Below are positions 48,487 to 56,406 of a DNA stretch of 64,000 nucleotides, one piece after another. The DNA lies in assembly GCF_902712915.1 (NCBI RefSeq), contig NZ_CACTIA010000005.1:1822001-1886000 (forward strand), read 5' to 3'. The DNA is from Acidiphilium sp. C61 (GTDB taxonomy: Bacteria; Pseudomonadota; Alphaproteobacteria; Acetobacterales; Acetobacteraceae). Numbering within the stretch: position 1 is the first letter of the stretch; every line of letters begins with the position of its first letter. Made by a program: the position numbers and the translations under genes. The notes under the pieces are model-generated. The model saw only the letters and a list, made by a program, of their open reading frames with translations. It had not been told where the DNA came from and did no database searches.

Positions 48487-49957
48487 GGGGAATCTCCGTC
48501 TTGCCGCTCTCGCGCATCGCGGCGGCGACGATCGCCTCGGCGGACAGCGCGTCGGCCGGCAACTCGGCGACGAAGGCGCCCCGCCGCATCACCTTCACCC
48601 GATGACACAGATGGGCGAGTTCCTCCGCATCCGACGAATAGAACAGGATCGCGTAGCCCTCGCGGGCGAGGCCGGCGATCAGCTCGTAGATCTCGTGCTT
48701 GGTCGCGACATCGACGCCGCGGGTCACATCGTAGAGCAGCAGGATGCGCGAGCGCGTCAGCAGCCAGCGCCCGAGCAGCACCTTCTGCTGGTTGCCGCCG
48801 GACAGCGCGCCGACCGGCTGCTGCGCCGAGGGCGTGCGCACGGCAAGCCGGCGGATGCTCTCCGCCACCGTTGCGCGCTCGGCGCCGAGCCGCAGGATGC
48901 CGAGGCGCGAGAGCCGGCGCAGGATCGGCAGGGTGAAATTGTCCCGCACGGAAAGCGGCAGGAACAGCCCCTCGCTCTTGCGGTCTTCCGGCACCAGGGC
49001 GAGGCCGGCGCGGATCGCGTCCCAGGGCGCCGTGATGCGGACCGGCCGTCCCTCGCGCTCGATCCGCCCCTCGCGAAAGCCGGGGGCGCCGAACAGGCCG
49101 AAGAACAGGGCGCGATGACCATGCCCTGCGAGGCCGCCGATGCCGAGAATCTCGCCTGCGCGCAAATCGAGGTCGAGCGGCGCGGTTCCCTCCGCCCGCG
49201 CGCCGCGCAGCGAGAGCAGCACGGGGCCGGGGGGCTGCGCGCCGCGGGCGGGAAAGATCGTCTCCAGCGCCTGCCCGGTCATCAGCGTGATCGCCTCGTC
49301 CTCGCCGATCGAGGTGAAGGTGCCGACATCGGTGCCGTTGCGGAAAATGGTGATCTCGTCCGCGATGCTGGTGATCTCGCCCCAGCGGTGCGAGGTGAAC
49401 ACGATTGCCACGCCCGCGTCCCGCAGCGCGCGGATCTGGCCGAACAGCCAGGCCACCTCGCGCTCGACCAGCGCGGATGTCGCCTCGTCGAGCAGCAGGA
49501 TCTGCGGGCGCGCCATGATCACCCGCGCGATCTCGATGATCTGCCGCTCGGCGAGCGATATGTCCGCCGCCAGCGCGCGCGGATCGATATGGGTGATGCC
49601 GAGCCCGGCGAGTTCGGCCTCGGCGATGCGCGGCATCGCGGCGCGGTCGATCAGGCCGAGCCGGCCGCGCGGCTCGCGGCCGAGCAGCAGGTTTTCCGCC
49701 ACCGTCATGTAGGGCAGCAGCGTGAGTTCCTGGAACACGGTGCCGATGCGCAGGTCCGGCCCGCCGGTTTCCACGCTGCCCTCGTCGGCTGCGATGCGGC
49801 CGCCGAGGATCTTGATCAGGGTCGATTTGCCGGCGCCGTTCTCGCCGACCAGCGCGTGAACGCTGCCGCGCGCGACGGCGATCGAGGCCCTGGTGAGGGC
49901 CTTGACGCCGCCGAACGACTTGCTGACCCCGCGCGCCGCGATGGCGGGTGCGGTCAT
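48476..49957 (-). CDS. ABC sugar transporter ATP-binding protein, two domains
   Basis: The 493-residue ATPase has two nucleotide-binding domains as in RbsA and MglA. Domain 1 has Walker A GENGAGKST, the Q-loop in VFQELTLLPYMTV and Walker B LLLDEATSAL, but its signature is ISLAERQ in place of LSVGQQQ. Domain 2 has a degenerate Walker A (GLAGHGHRAL), an intact signature LSGGNQQKV, and YDVTRGVDV where family members have DEPTRGVDV. ATP hydrolysis is therefore probably confined to the site formed by domain 1 Walker motifs and domain 2 signature. The stop overlaps the permease gene; it starts 7 bases after the binding-protein gene. Confidence 0.92.
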   Translation of the reverse strand: MTAPAIAARGVSKSFGGVKALTRASIAVARGSVHALVGENGAGKSTLIKILGGRIAADEGSVETGGPDLRIGTVFQELTLLPYMTVAENLLLGREPRGRLGLIDRAAMPRIAEAELAGLGITHIDPRALAADISLAERQIIEIARVIMARPQILLLDEATSALVEREVAWLFGQIRALRDAGVAIVFTSHRWGEITSIADEITIFRNGTDVGTFTSIGEDEAITLMTGQALETIFPARGAQPPGPVLLSLRGARAEGTAPLDLDLRAGEILGIGGLAGHGHRALFFGLFGAPGFREGRIEREGRPVRITAPWDAIRAGLALVPEDRKSEGLFLPLSVRDNFTLPILRRLSRLGILRLGAERATVAESIRRLAVRTPSAQQPVGALSGGNQQKVLLGRWLLTRSRILLLYDVTRGVDVATKHEIYELIAGLAREGYAILFYSSDAEELAHLCHRVKVMRRGAFVAELPADALSAEAIVAAAMRESGKTEIPHAA

Positions 49958-49964
49958 GGCCGGG

Positions 49965-51080
49965 TCAGGCCTTGGGCAGATGCACGGTCAGGGAACCGCC
50001 GCAGGGTGTGCCGTGCAGCGCGGCATCGACGCAGATCTTGAGCGTCGCGTGCGGTCCGCTGTCGGTGAAGTCGGTGAAGAAACTGTCCGGCATGTTGGGG
50101 AACACCGTCTCTCCCACCTTCACCGTGGCGTTGGTGACGAAGGGGAAGGGGATGGTGATGTCCTTGCGCGGATAGGATTTGTTGAGGATGCGCCGCGCGA
50201 GTTCCAGCGCGATCAGCACGAGGTAGGGCGGCTGGCCGACCGAAAGCCCCTCGACCTTGTGGCCCATATAGCCGGTCATGAACTTGCGGAAGCCGTTTTC
50301 CGCCTCGCCGGCGGTCGGCGGCAGCGGTCGTTTCGCGGCTATGAAGGCCTTGAGCACGCCATCCGTGCCGCCCTGGCACCAGATACCGTCGATCTTGGGC
50401 AGCGAGGGCAGCACCGAGGCGGTGTTCTTCTCTGCGGTGGAGGACGCCCAGTCGCCGGCGAAACGGCTGACGATCTTGATGCCGGGATATTTCTTCCAGA
50501 CCTCTTCGGCGCCGCGGTTGCGGTCCTCGTTCACCCCGGTGCCGGCCACGCCCGTCACCATGATGACATTGCCCTTGCCGCCGATCTTCTTCGCCAGCCA
50601 TTCGGCCAGGGTGGCGCCGAACTTCACCTGGTCGGTGTTCACCTTGATCGCGGTTGGCGTGGTGACGATGTTGTCGAACGAGACGACGAGAATGCCGCGC
50701 GCATGGGCCTGCTGGAGAATGCCGTTCAGCCCGGTCGGCGAGGCGGCGTCGACCAGGATGGCATCGACGCGCTCGGCGATCATGCCGGAAATCTGCTGGC
50801 TTTCCTGCGAGATGTTGTTGCCCGAGCTGAAATACGATCCGTCGATCTCGCTCTTGTACGGCTCCATCTGCAGCGCCGCCTTGAAGAGGTTGACCATCTC
50901 GATGCGCCACTCGTTGCCGATATACGAGTTCGACAGGGCGATCTTGAGCTTGCGGTTGTTCGCCAGCCCGAAGCGGGGCAGGGCGGCTAGCCCGAGCCCG
51001 CCGGCAAGCCCGGTGAGCAGCGTGCGGCGGGTCGCGCCGGTCAGGTCAAACACGCCGGAATCGGTTTGATCGAAATCCAT
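49965..51080 (-). CDS. Periplasmic sugar-binding protein (CUT2 type), Tat-exported
   Basis: From the ATG at 51080, preceded by GGGAGGA, the protein has 371 residues. TRRTLLTGLAGGLGLAALP near the N-terminus is a twin-arginine signal, unusual among sugar-binding proteins. The mature part is a type I periplasmic-binding fold (KIALSNSYIGNEWRIEM, DAILVDAASPTGLN, GILVVSFDN, VIMVTGVAGTGVNEDRNRG, IWCQGGTDGVLKAF). Two cysteines near the C-terminus (LKICVDAALHGTPCGG) may form a disulphide. It leads the operon with ATPase, two permeases and a lactonase; a sugar is likely but cannot be named. Confidence 0.88.
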   Translation of the reverse strand: MDFDQTDSGVFDLTGATRRTLLTGLAGGLGLAALPRFGLANNRKLKIALSNSYIGNEWRIEMVNLFKAALQMEPYKSEIDGSYFSSGNNISQESQQISGMIAERVDAILVDAASPTGLNGILQQAHARGILVVSFDNIVTTPTAIKVNTDQVKFGATLAEWLAKKIGGKGNVIMVTGVAGTGVNEDRNRGAEEVWKKYPGIKIVSRFAGDWASSTAEKNTASVLPSLPKIDGIWCQGGTDGVLKAFIAAKRPLPPTAGEAENGFRKFMTGYMGHKVEGLSVGQPPYLVLIALELARRILNKSYPRKDITIPFPFVTNATVKVGETVFPNMPDSFFTDFTDSGPHATLKICVDAALHGTPCGGSLTVHLPKA

Positions 51081-51166
51081 CTTGTCCTCCCAGGATTTTG
51101 TTACATTCGGTTTATTATCGGTTTTATACAATCAATAAGGGGCGCTGACAATCAGAATCGTGCCCC

Positions 51167-52081
51167 TTACACCGTCTTGTTGCCCCGCACCGCGACATAG
51201 AGCGAATAGACCGAGCTGGTCGCGGTCATGAACAGGCGGTTGCGGTTCGGCCCACCGAAGACGAGGTTGCTGGTGGCTTCGGGCAGGTCGATCTTGCCGA
51301 GCGGGGTTGCATCCGGCGCGAAGACGGCGACGCCGTTGGCGGTGCCGCAGCTCGACCAGACATTGCCGTGCTCGTCGATGCGGAACCCGTCGGCGAACCC
51401 GTTCGCGATTTCGGTGAAGACCTTGCCCGGCCCGAGTCGCGCGCCGTCGATCACGTCATGCACCCGGATATGATGCGGGCCATCCGCCCGGTGGGTGATG
51501 CCGGTATCGGCGATGTAGAGTTTCCGTTCGTCGGGGCTGAAGGCCAGCCCGTTGGGGCGCTCGTAATCGCTGGCGACCACGCTGAGCGCGCCGCTCGCCG
51601 GGTCGAACCGGTAGACGTTGCAGGCGCCGATCTCGCTTTCGGCGCGGTGGCCCTCGTAATCGCTCCAGATGCCGTAATCGGGGTCGGTGAACCAGATTGT
51701 CCCGTCGGATTTCACCACCACGTCGTTCGGCGAGTTCAGCCGCTTGCCCTCGAAGCGATCCACCAGGATCGTGACCGAGCCGTCATATTCGGTGCGGCTG
51801 ACGCAGCGCCCGCCATGCTCGCAGCTGACCAGCCGCCCCTGCCGGTCGCGGGTATGGCCGTTGGTGTGCCGTGCCGGCGTGCGATAGACGTCGACCGTCC
51901 CGTTCGTCGTCCAGCGCAACATCCGGTCGTTGGGAATGTCGCTCCACAGCAGGCAGTTCTGCTCGCCGAACCAGACCGGGCCTTCCGCCCAGCGGCAGCC
52001 GGTGGCGATGGTCTCGATCGCCGCGTTGAACAGCAGCATCGAGCGGAATCGTTCATCATAGACGTGAAAAGCCTCGGACAT
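51167..52081 (-). CDS. SMP-30/gluconolactonase family sugar lactonase (second copy)
   Basis: The 304-residue propeller is a close paralog of the first copy at 45603: GCRWAEGPVWFGEQNCLLWSDIPNDRMLRW, LNSPNDVVVKSDGTIWFTDPDYGI, RPNGLAFSPDERKLYI and DGFRIDEHGNVWSSCG align without large gaps. It closes the dgoK-dgoA run and probably opens the aldonolactone made by the SDR dehydrogenase. An intergenic gap of 86 bases separates it from the next transporter operon. Confidence 0.9.
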   Translation of the reverse strand: MSEAFHVYDERFRSMLLFNAAIETIATGCRWAEGPVWFGEQNCLLWSDIPNDRMLRWTTNGTVDVYRTPARHTNGHTRDRQGRLVSCEHGGRCVSRTEYDGSVTILVDRFEGKRLNSPNDVVVKSDGTIWFTDPDYGIWSDYEGHRAESEIGACNVYRFDPASGALSVVASDYERPNGLAFSPDERKLYIADTGITHRADGPHHIRVHDVIDGARLGPGKVFTEIANGFADGFRIDEHGNVWSSCGTANGVAVFAPDATPLGKIDLPEATSNLVFGGPNRNRLFMTATSSVYSLYVAVRGNKTV

Positions 52082-52182
52082 GGCAGCGCCTCTCCCCCTC
52101 GTCGTTGTGGCCGGTCGATCCGGTCCTTGCCGTCAAACGATAAAAGGCAATCGGCGCAAAGGCCAGAGGTTTTGCAGCCGGA

Positions 52183-52803
52183 TCAGCTTGCGAGCGCGGC
52201 AATGAAGCCGGCTGCCTTCATGCGCACGGCAGCGGCGTCGTCGCCCGGCCGGTAGAGTGCCGAGCCGATGCCGAAGCCGCCAGCACCCGCCTCTCGCCAG
52301 GGGGCAAGCGTGGCCGGCGTGATGCCGCCGACCGGCAGCACCGGCAGCGCTGGCGGCAGCACCGCGCGCAACGCCTTGAGCACCGCGGGACTTGCTGCTT
52401 CGGCGGGAAAGAGCTTCAGCCCGTCCGCCCCGGCGCCGATCAGCGCGAATGCCTCGGCCGGGGTGAAGAAGCCGGGCAGGGCGATCAGCCCGCGCCGCTT
52501 CGCCTCGGCCACGAGGGCGGGATCGGCGTGCGGCGTGACCATCAATTGCCCGCCCGCCCCGGCGAGGCGGGCGACATCCTCCGCCGTCATGACCGTTCCG
52601 GCGCCGATCAGCGCCCGCGTGCCGAGCCCGCGGGCCAGGCGGGCGATGCTCTCGAACGGGTCGGGCGAGTTCAGCGGTACTTCGATGATCCGCAGCCCGG
52701 CGTCGACCAGCGCCTCGCCCAGCGCCATCACCTCGTCCGGCGCGACCCCGCGCAGGATCGTGACCAGTGGGCAGGCGTCGAGATGTTCCTTCAGTGTCGC
52801 CAT
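52183..52803 (-). CDS. dgoA: 2-dehydro-3-deoxy-6-phosphogalactonate aldolase
   Basis: DgoA (206 residues) splits KDPGal into pyruvate and glyceraldehyde 3-phosphate. LVTILRGVAPDEV, IEVPLNSP with Glu41, GAGTVMT, GFFTPAEAF, the Schiff-base Lys130 in GLKLFPAE and LPVGGI are present. The N-in-PLNSP and GFFTP forms point to the galactonate rather than the gluconate (Eda) enzyme. The start lies inside the end of dgoK, overlapping by 13 bases. Confidence 0.92.
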   Translation of the reverse strand: MATLKEHLDACPLVTILRGVAPDEVMALGEALVDAGLRIIEVPLNSPDPFESIARLARGLGTRALIGAGTVMTAEDVARLAGAGGQLMVTPHADPALVAEAKRRGLIALPGFFTPAEAFALIGAGADGLKLFPAEAASPAVLKALRAVLPPALPVLPVGGITPATLAPWREAGAGGFGIGSALYRPGDDAAAVRMKAAGFIAALAS

Positions 52804-53693
52804 GGGATCTCCGCTCCGAGCCGGGTAAGGCCGAGACAGGCGGCGTCGCCGGCGCCATCGTCATGTACGCGCGCCGCCCCGCCGCACAGCGCGATCGCAT
52901 CGCGGTAGAGCGCGCAGAGCGCGGGATCGCCGATCAGCGTCACCTCCGCCGCCGCCGCCGGCCGCGCGCGACCAATCTCATGGCCGATCTCGTGGCCGAT
53001 CAGCAGGCCGGACAGATAGGCGCGGGAGGCGGATTTCGACACGCCATCGCGCAAGACCCTGGTCCGCACGCCGAAGAGATGATGCAGCAGCCCGCCAGGC
53101 TGGCGCGCCCGCGCGACGCCGTCGGCGAAGGCGTCGGGCTCCGGCCCGCCCGCCTCGATCGTCTGCGCGAGGATCGTCGCCCCGCCCAGCGCGGCGAAGG
53201 CCTCGCCGGTCATGTAGGTCCGGAACCCCTCGATCCGCCCGGCCCCGACGACCGCCCATTTGGAGTGGCTGCCCGGCAGGCAGACGAGCCGGCGCGCAGC
53301 GTCCCCGACCGCACCGGCGATCTGGGTTTCCTCGCCGCGCATCACCTCCGGAACACCATCCCCGTCCCGCGTCGCGAGCCCCGGCAGGATCAGCACCTCG
53401 GCGCCCTCGAACGCCACCGGCCGGGCCGCGGCGGCGATCGCGCCGAACGCCGCCGGGCAGTCGAGATACGGCACGTCCAGCCAGCCCTGGCGGCTGCCGG
53501 CCATCCCGGCGATCAGCACCCGCCGCTCGCCGGCCGCCAGCCAGTCCCCGGCGATCTCGCGCAGCACGTCGGCAAAGCCGCCCGGCGCCACGCTCAGCAC
53601 GCCGCGATCGGCACGGCGGACGTCGCGGGCCATGCCATCCTCCGCGATGCGGAAAGCGCGCAGCCGTGTCGTCCCCCAATCGAGGCCGATCAT
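52791..53693 (-). CDS. dgoK: 2-dehydro-3-deoxygalactonokinase
   Basis: DgoK (300 residues) phosphorylates 2-keto-3-deoxygalactonate. The start MIGLDWGTTRLRAFRI is the ASKHA phosphate-1 loop of this family, LIAGMAGSRQGWLDVPYLDCP and GEETQIAGA are DgoK hallmarks, and LPGSHSKWAVVGAGRI carries the substrate side. The repeated GHEIGHEIG near 234 is a small local duplication. It lies between the SDR gene and dgoA. Confidence 0.93.
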   Translation of the reverse strand: MIGLDWGTTRLRAFRIAEDGMARDVRRADRGVLSVAPGGFADVLREIAGDWLAAGERRVLIAGMAGSRQGWLDVPYLDCPAAFGAIAAAARPVAFEGAEVLILPGLATRDGDGVPEVMRGEETQIAGAVGDAARRLVCLPGSHSKWAVVGAGRIEGFRTYMTGEAFAALGGATILAQTIEAGGPEPDAFADGVARARQPGGLLHHLFGVRTRVLRDGVSKSASRAYLSGLLIGHEIGHEIGRARPAAAAEVTLIGDPALCALYRDAIALCGGAARVHDDGAGDAACLGLTRLGAEIPWRH

Positions 53694-53720
53694 CGGGGGC
53701 CGGTCATCCGCCCGCGCCGC

Positions 53721-54494
53721 TCAGATCCAGCCGGCATCGACGAAGAAATTATGGCTGGTCACCATCCGGCTGTCATCGGCGGCGAGCCAGAGCACCATCC
53801 GCGCAACATCGGCCGGCACCAGCTTCTGCTTGAGGCATTGCTGCTTCATCAGCGTCTCCTCGCCTTCCGGCGTGAGCCATTTCTCGATCTGCCGCTCGGT
53901 CATGATCCAGCCCGGCACCACGCAGTTCACGCGGATGTTGTCCGGCCCGAAATCCCGCGCGAGGCTGCGCGTCAGCGCCTCGATCCCGGCCTTGGCGGTG
54001 ACGTAGGCCGGCATGCCGCCCTGGCCCTTGTGCCAGCTGCTGGAGCCGAAATTGACGATGGCGCCGCCGCCGGCGGCCTTCATCATCGGGATGATCGCCT
54101 GGGCGGTGAAGAACTGGTGGCGCAGGTTCACCTGCAGCCGGTCTTCCCAGTATTCCACCGTCACATCCATCGTCGGGTGGCGCTCGTCATGGGCGGCGTT
54201 GTTCACCAGCACGGTGAACGGGCCGACCGCCTTGGCGCCCTGTGCGATCGCGGCTTTCAGCGCGTCGATATCGCGCAGGTCGCACCTGATGAAATGCGGC
54301 GCGGCGTGGCCCTTCGCCGCCACCTGCTCGACCACGCGCTGGCCGCCCGCCTCGTCGATATCGACGAAGACGATGCGGCTGCCCTGCTCGGCGAAATGCT
54401 GCACGACGGAGGCGCCGATGCCGCCGCCGCCGCCGGTGATGAACACGGCCCGGTCCTTGAGGCTCGGATAGATTGCGTTGGCATGTGCGGTCAT
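53721..54494 (-). CDS. SDR aldose 1-dehydrogenase (XylB/galactose dehydrogenase-like)
   Basis: The 257-residue SDR closely resembles Caulobacter D-xylose 1-dehydrogenase in its layout: AIYPSLKDRAVFITGGGGGIGA, CDLRDIDALKAAI, NLRHQFFTAQAI, VNFGSSSWH, Tyr164 and Lys168 in YVTAKAGIEALTRSLARDFGPDNIRVNCVVPG, and TPEGEETLMKQQCLK. It would oxidise an aldose to the lactone with NAD(P)+. Next to dgoK and dgoA the substrate is probably galactose or a similar sugar such as L-arabinose; xylose is possible. The protein ends with the conserved DAGW. Confidence 0.88.
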   Translation of the reverse strand: MTAHANAIYPSLKDRAVFITGGGGGIGASVVQHFAEQGSRIVFVDIDEAGGQRVVEQVAAKGHAAPHFIRCDLRDIDALKAAIAQGAKAVGPFTVLVNNAAHDERHPTMDVTVEYWEDRLQVNLRHQFFTAQAIIPMMKAAGGGAIVNFGSSSWHKGQGGMPAYVTAKAGIEALTRSLARDFGPDNIRVNCVVPGWIMTERQIEKWLTPEGEETLMKQQCLKQKLVPADVARMVLWLAADDSRMVTSHNFFVDAGWI

Positions 54495-54539
54495 GATGTT
54501 CCCTTTTCCGTCCTGATGTTGTGCTGCCGGCGCCTTGCG

Positions 54540-55313
54540 TCAGCGCGCCCGTGCCGCGCGGTATTCACGCCGCACGATCTCCAGCAGCTCCTCGACCGAT
54601 GTGTCGCGCGCCGCGCCCGAGAACGTCACCTCGCCATGCTGCATCAGCATGACGCGATCGGCAATCTCGAGCGTCTGGGCATAATTGTGCATGATCATGA
54701 TGATCGAGATGTCGCCGCGGGCGCGCTGGCGCTGGATCAGGTCGATGATCAGCCCGGCCTCGCGCGCCCCCATCGCGGCGAGCGGCTCGTCGAGCAACAA
54801 AATCTTCGCCTCGGAATACACCGCGCGGGCGATGGCGATCGCCTGCCGCTGCCCGCCCGATAGCATCTCCACCTCCTCGTCGACCGAGGGAATGTTGACG
54901 CCGATATCCTCGAGCGCCTCCGCCGCGCGCCGGCGCATCGTCCGGTGGTCGAGCATGCCGAAGGGGTTCCTGAGCTCGCGGTTCAGGAACATGTTGTGAT
55001 AGATCGGCAGCGTGTTCACCAGCGCGAGATCCTGGTAGACGCACTCGATCCCGAGTGCGCGCGCATGATCGACCGAGGCGAGGTCGACCGCCTCTCCCCG
55101 CACGTAAAGCTGGCCCGCGGTCGGCTTGTGAAAGCCGGTGATGATCTTCATCAGGGTCGACTTGCCGGCCCCGTTATCGCCGAGAATGCCCAGCACCTCG
55201 CCGCGCCTGACATGCAGCGACACGCCGGACAGCGCCGTCACCGCGCCGAACGACTTGACGATGTTCTCGGCCCGCAGCGCGTCCGGCGCCGTTTCGTTGA
55301 CGGTGGCGCTCAT
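54540..55313 (-). CDS. ABC sugar transporter ATP-binding protein, single domain (FrcA-like)
   Basis: The 257-residue ATPase has one nucleotide-binding domain: Walker A GDNGAGKST, YQDLALVNTLPIYHNMFLNRE, signature LSGGQRQ, Walker B LLLDEPLAAMG and a switch His in IMIMHNYAQ. A single-domain ATPase is typical of the FrcA branch of CUT2 importers. The start overlaps the permease stop by 4 bases. It is the third gene of the transporter begun at 57498. Confidence 0.92.
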   Translation of the reverse strand: MSATVNETAPDALRAENIVKSFGAVTALSGVSLHVRRGEVLGILGDNGAGKSTLMKIITGFHKPTAGQLYVRGEAVDLASVDHARALGIECVYQDLALVNTLPIYHNMFLNRELRNPFGMLDHRTMRRRAAEALEDIGVNIPSVDEEVEMLSGGQRQAIAIARAVYSEAKILLLDEPLAAMGAREAGLIIDLIQRQRARGDISIIMIMHNYAQTLEIADRVMLMQHGEVTFSGAARDTSVEELLEIVRREYRAARAR

Positions 55314-56284
55314 CGCCGGCCTCCCTTGCGCATGCCCTGGACGCGGATGTTGGCGATCATCGCGATCAGGATGGCGCCGCCGATGATCATGTCGAAGGTG
55401 AAGGCGTTGATGCCGGCGAGGGTGAAGCCGTCCTGCAGCACGCCGAGCACGGTGGCGCCGAGCAGCCCGCCGATGATCGTGCCCGATCCGCCGGCGAGGC
55501 TGGTGCCGCCGATCACGCCGGAGGCGACGGCGAGGAACATGACGTTGGTGCCGCCGGCGAGCGGGTCGGTCGAGCCGATGCGGAAGGCCTCCAGAATGCC
55601 GGTCGCCCCGCCGAGCACGCTGGTCAGCACGAAATTGCCCACCTTGATCCTTGCCGCGTTGATGCCGGCCTCGGTCGCCCCGGTGAGGTTGCCGCCCACA
55701 GCGATGGTGTGCAGCCCCCAGCGCCGGTGGCGCAGCACCGCGTGCATCACCAGCACGATCAGCAGCGCCCAGAGAAACTCGCTGTAGCCGGACGCGCCGA
55801 AGATGTTGGCGATCGTCGCGCCACCCGGCGTGTTCACCGGATAGCCACGCGAGATGGTGAGGGTGAAGCCGTTGATCAGGAACAGCGTGCCGAGCGTGGT
55901 GACGAAGGAGGGCACCCGCAGCAGCACGGTGATCCCGCCATTGATCAGCCCCACCACGGCGGAGACCAGCAGCGCGAGCGCGATGCCGACGAACAGGCCA
56001 AGACCCGCCTTCACGCTGAACGCCATGATGAACGGGGCGAGGGCAAAGACCTGGCCGACCGAGAGGTCGATTTCGCCGCAGATCAGCAGCATGATCTCGC
56101 CGCAGGCGATGATCGCGGCCGGGGCGATGAACTGCGACAAGGTCTGCAGGTTGGCGCCCGAGAGGAAATTGTCGTTGCTGATGGCGAAATAGCCGAACAG
56201 CAGGATGGCGACGACGAGAATGCTTGCTTCTCGCAGCGCGAACAGGCGCGAGCCGTGTCGGCGCAGACTGATGGGCTGGCTCAT
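55310..56284 (-). CDS. ABC sugar transporter permease (CUT2/RbsC family)
   Basis: The 324-residue permease has IACGEIMLLICGEIDLSVGQVFALAPF, where the usual GIDLS reads EIDLS, and GVIGGTSLAGGSGTIIGGLLGA near the C-terminus. There is only one permease gene here, so a homodimer is likely. Two strong hairpins separate it from the upstream binding-protein gene. Confidence 0.92.
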   Translation of the reverse strand: MSQPISLRRHGSRLFALREASILVVAILLFGYFAISNDNFLSGANLQTLSQFIAPAAIIACGEIMLLICGEIDLSVGQVFALAPFIMAFSVKAGLGLFVGIALALLVSAVVGLINGGITVLLRVPSFVTTLGTLFLINGFTLTISRGYPVNTPGGATIANIFGASGYSEFLWALLIVLVMHAVLRHRRWGLHTIAVGGNLTGATEAGINAARIKVGNFVLTSVLGGATGILEAFRIGSTDPLAGGTNVMFLAVASGVIGGTSLAGGSGTIIGGLLGATVLGVLQDGFTLAGINAFTFDMIIGGAILIAMIANIRVQGMRKGGRR

Positions 56285-56305
56285 GCCGTTCCCCTGATCT
56301 CAGGC

Positions 56306-56325
56306 GCCGCCCCGCGCGGGGCGGC
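56306..56325 (-). promoter_or_regulatory. Hairpin between binding-protein and permease genes (1)
   Basis: GCCGCCCC and GGGGCGGC flank GCGC. With the second hairpin at 56357 it probably stabilises the binding-protein mRNA or reduces read-through into the permease genes. Confidence 0.5.
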
Positions 56326-56356
56326 CTCGTTGGTGGAGGGCGGACGTCCGGCGGGT

Positions 56357-56389
56357 GGCCTGCCATGCCCCATCGGGGTGCGGCAGGCC
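56357..56389 (-). promoter_or_regulatory. Hairpin between binding-protein and permease genes (2)
   Basis: GGCCTGCC, one unpaired A, TGCCCC and their complements with one unpaired C close a three-base loop, a stem of about 14 pairs. No T-run follows, fitting a 3' stabiliser rather than a full terminator. Confidence 0.55.
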
Positions 56390-56406
56390 GCCGCGCCGGC
56401 GCGGCT

